A stretch of 29,067 nt of DNA from Oscillospiraceae bacterium (lineage in GTDB: Bacteria; Bacillota; Clostridia; Oscillospirales; Ruminococcaceae). Below are positions 22,969 to 29,067 of this stretch, in pieces (position 1 is the first letter of the stretch; each line of letters starts with the position of its first letter). The notes beneath the pieces are model-generated. The model saw nothing but the letters and a program-made list of their open reading frames with translations, was not told the DNA's origin and made no database searches. The stretch is from the NCBI GenBank assembly GCA_020024155.1, contig JAHHUE010000012.1:1-29067 (forward strand), written 5' to 3'. The position numbers and the translations under genes were made by a program.

Positions 22969-23829
22969 TTATAAAGTTATTTTAAGCATATCAATTAAAA
23001 TGCCACAAAGAATTGCAGATATATAAACGATTGACATAACTTTAAAGTTTTCTTTTAAATTCTTGTTTACACGGAAAAGAATTACCCAGCCTATACCACT
23101 TGATGCAAGAAGACCGGCCATTGTTGTGCCAAGAGTGATTGTACCAGAGATATAAAGCTGTGTTATTATAACACTTGCTGCACAGTTTGGTATAAGACCA
23201 ATAATACCTGCAACAATAGGGGCAAATATACCAGCGGATTGAACCATACTTGCAAAAGTGTCTTCACCAATAAGCTCAATTGCAAAGTTAAGTGCAAAAG
23301 TAACAAGCATAATAATTACTATAATATGAATAGTGTGGTGCAAAGCAGAAACAAATGGAGAACGATGTTTGCAGTTACAATGTTCATCGTGGCACATTGA
23401 TTCAATATTAGAAATATTTACTGGTGAAGGTTTAAAGATAAGGTCTACTATAAAACCTACAATAATACCAAAAGCGGCTTTTAAAAGAACTATTGTAAGA
23501 ACTTTTGATATGCTTGATTGTTGACTTATCATAATAGGAAGCATTTCATCACTAGTAGACAGATAAACTGCAACCAAAGTACCCATAGTTATAATTTTGC
23601 TGCCAAAAAGATTTGTTGCCATAGCAGAAAAACCGCATTGAGGAAATGCACCAAGAGCACCACCGATAAGTGGACCAACTTTGCCACTTTTTTCAATTAT
23701 AGCAGAAGTTTTATTGTTCATTGAGTGCTCAATATATTCAAGAATTACAAAAACAACAAGAAGAAATGGTATAAGCTTTACTGTATCTATAATACTATGC
23801 TCAAAAGTGTGTATGATTAGATGTAACAT
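22969..23829 (-). CDS. ArsP_2-like heavy-metal or arsenic exporter
   Basis: 286 residues with about eight hydrophobic segments in two similar halves. Each half carries a Pro-x-Cys motif after a Gly-rich turn: IGGALGAFPQCGFSAMAT in the first half and IIGLIPNCAASVIITQLY in the second. The halves are joined by a soluble loop with a Cys/His cluster (MCHDEHCNCKHR, residues 145-156), a plausible metal-binding site. This architecture fits the putative heavy-metal exporter family often labelled arsenic efflux protein (ArsP_2). The substrate is unproven. The ATG at 23829 has GAAAGGA upstream. No arsR-type regulator gene is adjacent. Confidence 0.75.
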   Translation of the reverse strand: MLHLIIHTFEHSIIDTVKLIPFLLVVFVILEYIEHSMNNKTSAIIEKSGKVGPLIGGALGAFPQCGFSAMATNLFGSKIITMGTLVAVYLSTSDEMLPIMISQQSSISKVLTIVLLKAAFGIIVGFIVDLIFKPSPVNISNIESMCHDEHCNCKHRSPFVSALHHTIHIIVIIMLVTFALNFAIELIGEDTFASMVQSAGIFAPIVAGIIGLIPNCAASVIITQLYISGTITLGTTMAGLLASSGIGWVILFRVNKNLKENFKVMSIVYISAILCGILIDMLKITL

Positions 23830-23922
23830 TTTTTTTCCTTTCTATAATGACAATGTTAAACCCGATTAAATGTGGTTAAGTATTATATGATAAAAATATA
23901 AGGAAATTGTGTATAAAAAGTG

Positions 23923-23952
23923 AAACAGACAGCTATGATAAGCCGTCTGTTT
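23923..23952 (-). terminator. Terminator after the rhodanese gene
   Basis: AAACAGAC / GTCTGTTT stem with an inner GC pairing, followed on the minus strand by CACTTTTTATA, 11 nt past the rhodanese stop. Confidence 0.75.
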
Positions 23953-23963
23953 AATATAAAAAA

Positions 23964-24290
23964 TTATTTTACAATTTCGTATGGCCAATTTAAAATACCA
24001 CCCAAGTCGTAAAGATGTGTGTAGCCAAGGTTGTAAAGAATTTCTGCGGCAGCTTTACTACGTACACCACTTCGGCAATAAAGCATTATTTCCTGAGATA
24101 AATCTGGTAAAAGCTCTGGAGCAAGTTCACGAATATTATCTAATGGAATTAAAACAGCGTTTTTAATATGTCCTAAATCGTATTCTTCTTGTCTTCTTAC
24201 ATCAACAAGAACAATATATGTGCTTATATCTTCAAGCATTACTTTTGCATTTTCCGGAGATATCTCCGTATACATATTTGTGTTTTTCAT
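23964..24290 (-). CDS. Single-domain rhodanese-like protein
   Basis: 108 residues, one rhodanese domain, cytoplasmic. VLVDVRRQEEYDLGHIKNAVLIP is the family start, and the active-site loop CRSGVRS contains Cys72, so it should be able to carry a persulfide. It is of the PspE/GlpE type without a signal peptide. The ATG at 24290 has AAAGGAG upstream. It is a single gene with its own promoter and terminator; its sulfur acceptor is unknown. Confidence 0.9.
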   Translation of the reverse strand: MKNTNMYTEISPENAKVMLEDISTYIVLVDVRRQEEYDLGHIKNAVLIPLDNIRELAPELLPDLSQEIMLYCRSGVRSKAAAEILYNLGYTHLYDLGGILNWPYEIVK

Positions 24291-24353
24291 ATAAAAGACT
24301 CCTTTATATCATTATATGTTGTATTAGAATTATTATCATGAATGTATTATTTT

Positions 24354-24382
24354 AGTATATGAAAAAGAAAAAAATATGTTAA
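24354..24382 (-). promoter_or_regulatory. Rhodanese promoter
   Basis: Minus strand: -35 TTAACA (24377-24382), 17-nt spacer, -10 TATACT (24354-24359). Confidence 0.6.
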
Positions 24383-24460
24383 ATTTTAAAAAAAATAATA
24401 TTTTTTAATAATCATATAAAAATACATATTAGATTATAATACATTCTTTTGAAAAATAAT

Positions 24461-24493
24461 AGACAGTATCAAAAAAATTTTTTGATACTGTCT
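24461..24493 (-). terminator. Perfect palindrome after yqeY, probable terminator
   Basis: AGACAGTATC, A7, T6, GATACTGTCT: a 16-bp perfect inverted repeat with only one unpaired base in DNA. In RNA the A/U part would close the loop. Minus-strand sequence beyond it is ATTATTTTTC, so it can end the operon of the alpha-hydroxy-acid enzyme, SDR and YqeY. It is symmetrical enough to work both ways. Confidence 0.7.
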
Positions 24494-24507
24494 AATAATT
24501 TTACATT

Positions 24508-24957
24508 TTATTCAGCAAAAAAGCCAGATAAAATTTCATTTACAAGTTTTCCGTCTGCTTTTCCTTTTGTAAGAGGCATAAGGTTTTTCATAATTATGCC
24601 TTTGTCTTTTGCAGTTGGAGTTTGAAGAGAAAGACTTTCAAGAACAGATTTAATAACTGCTTTAATCTCAGCTTCATCCATTTGTTTTGGAAGATACACA
24701 CTGTAATATTCAATTTTGTGTTTGCAGCTTTCAACCACTTCTTCATAACCAGCTGGTGCTGTGTCCATAGTTTCTTTAAGTTGTTTAACTTCTCTTTGAA
24801 CAACTGCAATTTCTTCTTCTTCTGTCAAATCACTGCGTTTATCAATAGCCTTTGCTTTCAGTGCAGACAATAAAGCAGATAAAGCTTCTTTCTTTTCTGT
24901 ATTGCGTTCTTTAAGAGCAGCCATCATTTCGCTGCGAACTTGGTCTATAAGTGCCAT
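24508..24957 (-). CDS. yqeY: YqeY/GatB-tail family protein
   Basis: 149 residues, helical. It opens MALIDQVRSEMMAALKERNTEKKEALSALLSALKAK and ends DKGIIMKNLMPLTKGKADGKLVNEIL, as in the YqeY family, which shares its fold with the tRNA-binding tail of the amidotransferase GatB. The biochemical role of stand-alone YqeY is not settled; tRNA binding is a family inference. The ATG at 24957 follows AGAGGA. It is the third gene of the operon, 25 nt after the SDR gene. Confidence 0.92.
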   Translation of the reverse strand: MALIDQVRSEMMAALKERNTEKKEALSALLSALKAKAIDKRSDLTEEEEIAVVQREVKQLKETMDTAPAGYEEVVESCKHKIEYYSVYLPKQMDEAEIKAVIKSVLESLSLQTPTAKDKGIIMKNLMPLTKGKADGKLVNEILSGFFAE

Positions 24958-24982
24958 AATTTTATCCTCTTTTACTTTAATA

Positions 24983-25759
24983 TTATTTTACATAGTATTT
25001 ATTTAATGCATCAGCCTGTTTGTTAGGTGTCATAACAATTTCAGGAATCTGTACATTTTCAGGAAGGTTACAGATATAAGCAACAGTTTCAGCTATATCA
25101 TTTGGTGTAAGAGATTCAATACCGGTATAAACAGCTTTTGCCTTGTTTTCATCACCACGATAACGAACAACACTGAAATCTGTTTCAACGATACCTGGTT
25201 CAATATTTGTAACTTTAACACGAGATTCCATTGTATCAATTCTAAGACCGTCACTAATATATCTTATAGCAGCTTTTGTTGCACAGTAAACTGCACCACC
25301 TGCGTAAGCTTCGTTACCGGCAACAGAACCCATATTGATAACAACGCCAGGAGCATTTCTCTGAATCATCTGAGGTACAACTGCTTTAATCATATAAAGA
25401 GTACCTTTTACATTTGTGTCAACAACTTCATCAAAGTCTTCAATGTTGTTTTCATAAAGTTTATCAGTGCCTCTTGCAAGACCTGCATTATTTACAAGAA
25501 TATCAATATTTGCCCATTCTGTTGGCAATGAGTTAATTTTTCCCAAAACATCTTTAGAATTGCTAACATCCATAGTAAGTGCAAGAGCCTTTGCACCAAG
25601 AGCTTCAACTTCCATTTTTACTGCTTCAAGCATACCTTGTCTTCTGCCTGTAACAATAACATTAACGCCAAGTTTTGCAAGCTCTCTTGCACAAGAACGA
25701 CCAATACCACTTGTTGCACCAGTAACAATAGCAATTCTTCCCGAGATACGACTTTCCAT
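24983..25759 (-). CDS. SDR family NAD(P)-dependent oxidoreductase
   Basis: 258 residues, classical short-chain dehydrogenase. TGATSGIG binds the cofactor, with TGRR after the second strand favouring NADP. VNNAG, a serine in NMGSVAGNEAYAGG and YCATK give the catalytic Ser-Tyr-Lys. PGIVETDFS and the C-terminal region resemble the YdfG type, which acts on small 3-hydroxy acids such as serine or 3-hydroxypropionate. The substrate cannot be fixed by sequence. It lies 21 nt after the alpha-hydroxy-acid oxidising enzyme gene, so both may serve hydroxy-acid metabolism. The ATG at 25759 has AAAGGAG upstream. Confidence 0.9.
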   Translation of the reverse strand: MESRISGRIAIVTGATSGIGRSCARELAKLGVNVIVTGRRQGMLEAVKMEVEALGAKALALTMDVSNSKDVLGKINSLPTEWANIDILVNNAGLARGTDKLYENNIEDFDEVVDTNVKGTLYMIKAVVPQMIQRNAPGVVINMGSVAGNEAYAGGAVYCATKAAIRYISDGLRIDTMESRVKVTNIEPGIVETDFSVVRYRGDENKAKAVYTGIESLTPNDIAETVAYICNLPENVQIPEIVMTPNKQADALNKYYVK

Positions 25760-25780
25760 TTTAAAAAATCTCCTTTAGAT

Positions 25781-26800
25781 TTATTTTTTAAACAGCATAT
25801 TGCTGTTAATTTCGCTTATATTTTTTGCGCCACACATAGACATTACATCACGAAGTTCAGATTTAAGCTTATCAACATAAACTTGTATGCCTTCTGTGCC
25901 ACCACCATAAGCGGCAGTAACAAATGGCCTTGCAATAACAACACCACTAGCACCAAGAGCCAATGCTCTAAACACATCAAGCCCACTTCTTATACCACCA
26001 TCTACAAGAACTGTCATATGATTTCCCACAGCGTCAATAATTTCCGGCAAAACCTCAGCAGTTGCAGGTGTTCCGTCAAGAACTCTGCCACCATGATTTG
26101 ATACAATAATTGCAGATGCTCCAGCTTTTTTTGCTTTTAAAGCACCTTTTACAGTCATAACACCTTTTACTATGAAAGGTACAGGGGAAAGCTTGATTAT
26201 TTCTTCCAGTTGCTGAGCATTTTTTCCACCGGCAGGAGGTGTCATATTTTTTAGAAATGGCAATCCGGCAGCATCAATATCCATAGCTGCTGCAAAACAA
26301 CCACTGTCTTTTACTAAATCGAATTTTTCTTTTATGGTTTCTATATTCCACGGTTTTATTGTTGGAACACCACAACCGTCATATTTTTTTATCATTTTTG
26401 CAGCAGACTCCATAACAAGAGGGTCCATTCCATCACCGGTAAATGCTGCAATACCTGCTTGTTTTGTACCACTTAAAAGAATATCGTTATATTCTAAATC
26501 TGTATATTTATCTCCATAATGCATTTTTACGGCACCAACTGGACCAGCAAATACAGGCAATTCAAATCTTTTTCCAAAAAGCTCAACTGAAATATCAATT
26601 TCGGAAGTTTCAAAAAGAGTATCCATGTTAACTCTTATTTCCTGCCATTTTTGCCAGTTTCTTGTGGCAACATCTCCGATACCTTTTGCACCGGGACCTG
26701 GAATTGTATTTTTACAGGCAATACCATTGCATATATAGCAAGCTTTGCAAAAAGGTCCAATACAATTTCTTGCATTATCACAAACTGCATTATAATTCAT
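25781..26800 (-). CDS. FMN-dependent alpha-hydroxy-acid oxidising protein with Cys-rich N-terminus
   Basis: 339 residues. A TIM barrel of the lactate/glycolate oxidase family: PVFAGPVGAVKMHYGD, VKGVMTVKGALKAKKAGA (Lys), SNHGGRVLDGTPAT (catalytic His and substrate Arg), VDGGIRSGLDVFRALALGA and VIARP for FMN phosphate. The first 30 residues hold seven cysteines (7, 13, 18, 21, 24, 29 plus one in the barrel region of related proteins is not needed; six are visible here), suggesting a metal or Fe-S site not found in the aerobic oxidases. In an anaerobe it more likely works as a dehydrogenase than as an O2-using oxidase; this is inference. First gene of a three-gene operon; GGAGG precedes the ATG at 26800. 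Confidence 0.88.
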   Translation of the reverse strand: MNYNAVCDNARNCIGPFCKACYICNGIACKNTIPGPGAKGIGDVATRNWQKWQEIRVNMDTLFETSEIDISVELFGKRFELPVFAGPVGAVKMHYGDKYTDLEYNDILLSGTKQAGIAAFTGDGMDPLVMESAAKMIKKYDGCGVPTIKPWNIETIKEKFDLVKDSGCFAAAMDIDAAGLPFLKNMTPPAGGKNAQQLEEIIKLSPVPFIVKGVMTVKGALKAKKAGASAIIVSNHGGRVLDGTPATAEVLPEIIDAVGNHMTVLVDGGIRSGLDVFRALALGASGVVIARPFVTAAYGGGTEGIQVYVDKLKSELRDVMSMCGAKNISEINSNMLFKK

Positions 26801-26834
26801 AAATCTGACCTCCAGATTATTCTGTCTATTTTAT

Positions 26835-26863
26835 ATAATAGCATTAAGAATTAAATATTTCAA
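26835..26863 (-). promoter_or_regulatory. Promoter of the alpha-hydroxy-acid enzyme / SDR / yqeY operon
   Basis: Minus strand: -35 TTGAAA (26858-26863), 17-nt spacer, -10 TATTAT (26835-26840). The same two boxes and spacing occur at the ispE promoter. Confidence 0.7.
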
Positions 26864-26931
26864 ATAATATAAAGAAATTAAAAAAATTATTTATAATAAA
26901 ATATAAAAATATGCAAATAAGACAATAACAA

Positions 26932-26960
26932 TTGATTTGCGTTGTTTATTATGATATATT
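26932..26960 (+). promoter_or_regulatory. Promoter of the DUF4430-like gene
   Basis: Plus strand: -35 TTGATT (26932-26937), 17-nt spacer, -10 TATATT (26955-26960). It gives a leader of about 110 nt. Confidence 0.5.
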
Positions 26961-26983
26961 TAGATAGCTTATTTAAGTATAAT

Positions 26984-27055
26984 CTTACAGATATATTGTG
27001 TAAGTTGAATATAAATAAGTGACTAAAATTTAAAGTCATAATACTGTTTTGTATT
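26984..27055 (+). promoter_or_regulatory. Leader with three consecutive small hairpins
   Basis: CTTACA / TGTAAG (26984-27004), TGACT / AGTCA (27020-27038) and AATAC / GTATT (27040-27055) follow one another between the promoter and the ribosome site. Each stem is only 5-6 bp. No known riboswitch class was recognised. Confidence 0.35.
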
Positions 27056-27075
27056 GTGAGAAGAGAGGTATAAAA

Positions 27076-27477
27076 ATGAAAAATAATAAAAAAAGATTAT
27101 TATCTATGATTGGTATTATTGCTGTTGTTTTGGTTTTTGCAGTAGGATATTTTGCATTTAAACCACAAACTCAAAAGGGCAACAAGAATATCACTATTGA
27201 AGTTATTAACTCTGCTGAGGAAAGCATGGTGTATAATGTAAACACAGATGCTGAATTTTTAGGTGATGCATTTAAAGATGCAGAGGGGCTTGAAATTAAA
27301 GGCGAACAAGGACAATATGGTCTTATGATAACTTCTGTAAACGGAGAAGAGGCAATTTTTGAAGATACAGGTGCTTATTGGAGCATTAAAGTAAATGGCG
27401 AATATGGCATGTATGGTGCAGATTCTCAGCCAATTGCAGACGGAGATAAGTATCAGCTTGTTTACACAAAAGACTAA
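27076..27477 (+). CDS. Small exported DUF4430-like protein
   Basis: 133 residues. A basic start (MKNNKKRLL) and one hydrophobic segment (about 9-27) make a signal anchor or uncleaved signal peptide; there is no lipobox Cys. The outside domain of about 100 residues (ITIEVINSAEESMVYNVNTD, then DTGAYWSIKVNGEYGMYGA, then DGDKYQLVYTKD) fits the DUF4430 / transcobalamin-like C-terminal domain, often found in surface proteins near cobalamin or other ECF-type uptake systems. No such transporter is in view. The ATG at 27076 follows GAGAGG; an upstream in-frame start at 27049 is less likely. Confidence 0.75.
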   Translation: MKNNKKRLLSMIGIIAVVLVFAVGYFAFKPQTQKGNKNITIEVINSAEESMVYNVNTDAEFLGDAFKDAEGLEIKGEQGQYGLMITSVNGEEAIFEDTGAYWSIKVNGEYGMYGADSQPIADGDKYQLVYTKD

Positions 27478-27504
27478 AAATTAAATATAGTTTTAAGGCA
27501 TAAA

Positions 27505-27551
27505 AATAAGGTACAGCATAGTTTAGTTAGAAAACAGTGCTGTACCTTATT
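27505..27551 (+). terminator. Bidirectional terminator between the DUF4430-like and MATE genes
   Basis: Perfect 14-bp AATAAGGTACAGCA / TGCTGTACCTTATT stem with a 19-nt loop, between convergent genes. Confidence 0.8.
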
Positions 27552-27570
27552 ATTTATAAATATTAAATTT

Positions 27571-28935
27571 TTATTGTGGAAGTGCAAAGCCCTTCTTTTC
27601 ACAAGAACGCTTAAACCATTTACCAAATTTATAGTAGAATATAAAGATGATAGCAGTTAAAGCCCATGATATTGGATAACCTAACATTGTCATTTCCAAA
27701 GTATGAGCAAATGGAACAACAGCAACAATCCATACAACACGGAACACACATATACCCATAACAGTGATAATTGTTGGTATAATACTGTCACCAACACCAC
27801 GCATAGCACCAGAAAGATTTTCTATAAATACAAATGAGAAGTATGCAGGTGCCATTATTTTAACCATAATTGAGCCAATTCTGATAACTTCTGTGTCTTG
27901 GGTAAAGATACGGAAGAAAATATTGTAGAAAGATAAAAGCATTATTGTTAAAACAATGGAAGTTCCAAGAGCAATAAGATTGCAGGCTTTTACTGACTTT
28001 TTCATTCTGTCAAAGTTCTGTGCGCCAAAGTTTTGCCCAACAAATGTTGTTGTAACAATACCAAATGAACCCATTGTCATCCAGAATATAGCGTCTATTT
28101 TTCCGTAAGCTGTCCAAGCGGCAACTGTGTCTGTACCAAATGAGTTTATTGTGGACATAATTATTATGTTTGAAACAGAAAACATTACAGACTGCAAACC
28201 ACTTGGAATACCAATTTTAAATATTTCGCCACACATTTCAAGGTTAATTTTTATTTTGTTAAATTCAAGCTTAATTTCTTCTGGCAAACCTTTAAGAGAA
28301 ATAATAACAAGAATTGCACTTACAAGCTGAGCAATAATAGTTGCAATTGCAACACCTGCAACGCCCATATCCATAAATACAACAAATATAATGTCAAGAA
28401 TAATGTTTACAATACTTGCAGTAATAAGGAAGTACAAAGGCTTTTTACTATCGCCCATAGCTCTTAATATACCACTACCTATGTTATATATAAGGTTAAA
28501 TATAGAACCAAAGAAATATATACGAATATAAACAGATGCTTGTTGGAGAATATCATTAGGAGTATCCATTGCCTTTAAAAATGTTGGAGAGAATGGAATA
28601 CCAACAGCCATAAGAATAATACCACCAAGAATTGCAATTGCAACAGAGGTGTGTAAAGCAGTATTTGTTTTTTCTATGTTTCGACTTCCGAAATATTGTG
28701 CAATTATAACACCGGCACCAGATGAAAGACCAACAAAAAAACCAACCATAAGGTTTATAATTGTTGAAGTTGGACCACCAACAGAAGCAAGGGCTTCTTT
28801 ACCAACAAAATTACCAACAATTACTGCGTCAACAGTATTATATAATTGCTGAAAGAAAGTACCAAACCATATAGGCATAAAAAAAGTCATTATATTTTTA
28901 TACAAATTACCTTCTAATATTTTGTTTTGTTCCAT
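27571..28935 (-). CDS. MATE family efflux transporter
   Basis: 454 residues with about 12 membrane segments in two related halves, the normal MATE length. The start MEQNKILEGNLYKNIMTFFMPIWFGTFFQQLYNTVDAVIVG has the typical Pro in helix 1 and the LYNTVD motif. GSGILRAMGDSKKPLYF and GAMRGVGDSIIPTI are the paired loop signatures of both halves. It likely exports cationic or other small molecules using a Na+ or H+ gradient; the substrate is unknown. The ATG at 28935 follows AAGGAGGG. It is a single gene with its own promoter. Confidence 0.93.
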   Translation of the reverse strand: MEQNKILEGNLYKNIMTFFMPIWFGTFFQQLYNTVDAVIVGNFVGKEALASVGGPTSTIINLMVGFFVGLSSGAGVIIAQYFGSRNIEKTNTALHTSVAIAILGGIILMAVGIPFSPTFLKAMDTPNDILQQASVYIRIYFFGSIFNLIYNIGSGILRAMGDSKKPLYFLITASIVNIILDIIFVVFMDMGVAGVAIATIIAQLVSAILVIISLKGLPEEIKLEFNKIKINLEMCGEIFKIGIPSGLQSVMFSVSNIIIMSTINSFGTDTVAAWTAYGKIDAIFWMTMGSFGIVTTTFVGQNFGAQNFDRMKKSVKACNLIALGTSIVLTIMLLSFYNIFFRIFTQDTEVIRIGSIMVKIMAPAYFSFVFIENLSGAMRGVGDSIIPTIITVMGICVFRVVWIVAVVPFAHTLEMTMLGYPISWALTAIIFIFYYKFGKWFKRSCEKKGFALPQ

Positions 28936-29002
28936 ATAACCCTCCTTATTTTAAAATAAATAATTAAAAAAATGTTAAAATCATAAAAACTTTAATAGTT
29001 GA

Positions 29003-29031
29003 ATGATAATACTTTTTTAGTTAAAGGTCAA
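29003..29031 (-). promoter_or_regulatory. MATE gene promoter
   Basis: Minus strand: -35 TTGACC (29026-29031), 17-nt spacer, -10 TATCAT (29003-29008), giving a leader of about 60 nt. Confidence 0.65.
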
Positions 29032-29067
29032 TAATAAATTTATACATATTTTAGATATTTTTAAATG

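Noticed and set aside
24461..24493. Terminal inverted repeat of an insertion sequence
   Set aside because: No transposase, target duplication or second copy is visible in the window.

Overview
This window looks like chromosome of a low-GC, strictly anaerobic Firmicute of the class Clostridia. The basis is the AT-rich sequence, strong AGGAGG-type ribosome binding sites, sigma-A-like promoters, a bifurcating-type [FeFe] hydrogenase operon of the clostridial layout, and clostridial forms of the alpha-hydroxy-acid oxidising enzyme and the ArsP_2-type exporter. The genus cannot be fixed from sequence alone. No phage, insertion sequence, CRISPR array, rRNA or tRNA was seen.

Layout. 1-1300 (minus): a broken kdpD fragment, a TrkA/KtrA-type K+ channel regulator, and an acyl-carrier-protein-like gene lacking the phosphopantetheine serine. 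1310-1952 (plus): overlapping divergent promoters and a coiled-coil protein of unknown function whose best start is cut off by an in-frame TGA. 2432-3280 (minus): rplM-rpsI. 3613-5520 (plus): a TtcA-type tRNA thiolase and alanine racemase. 5613-8089: ispE and gltX, transcribed apart from promoters whose -35 boxes touch. 8171-9274 (minus): an M20 PepT-like peptidase. 9521-15555 (plus): a six-gene operon aroB-aroC-aroE/K-aroQ-aroF-aroA. It encodes all seven steps from PEP and erythrose-4-phosphate to chorismate, with aroE and aroK fused and every junction overlapping.

15613-17660 (minus): a membrane protein and a decaying regulatory cluster that normally accompanies clostridial hydrogenases. 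It holds a DRTGG-domain pseudogene, a possible scrap of an ATPase gene, and the tail of a HymC-like protein read through into a second DRTGG gene. Facing away from it, 17929-22922 (plus) is an intact NADH-linked [FeFe] hydrogenase operon (HydC/NuoE, histidine-kinase-like ATPase, 2Fe-2S-type protein, HydB/NuoF, HydA) with a possible Rex operator in its leader. Hydrogen turnover genes are therefore intact while part of the presumed regulatory side has decayed.

22969-24290 (minus): an ArsP_2-like exporter and a rhodanese. 24508-26800 (minus): an operon of FMN-dependent alpha-hydroxy-acid oxidising enzyme, SDR oxidoreductase and YqeY. 27076-27477 (plus): a small exported DUF4430-like protein behind a structured leader. 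27571-28935 (minus): a MATE exporter.

The most interesting material is in the gaps: hidden pseudogenes (kdpD, DRTGG), the fused remnant, overlapping divergent promoters, and several promoters followed at once by a small hairpin and a U-run. No clearly new multi-gene system was found.
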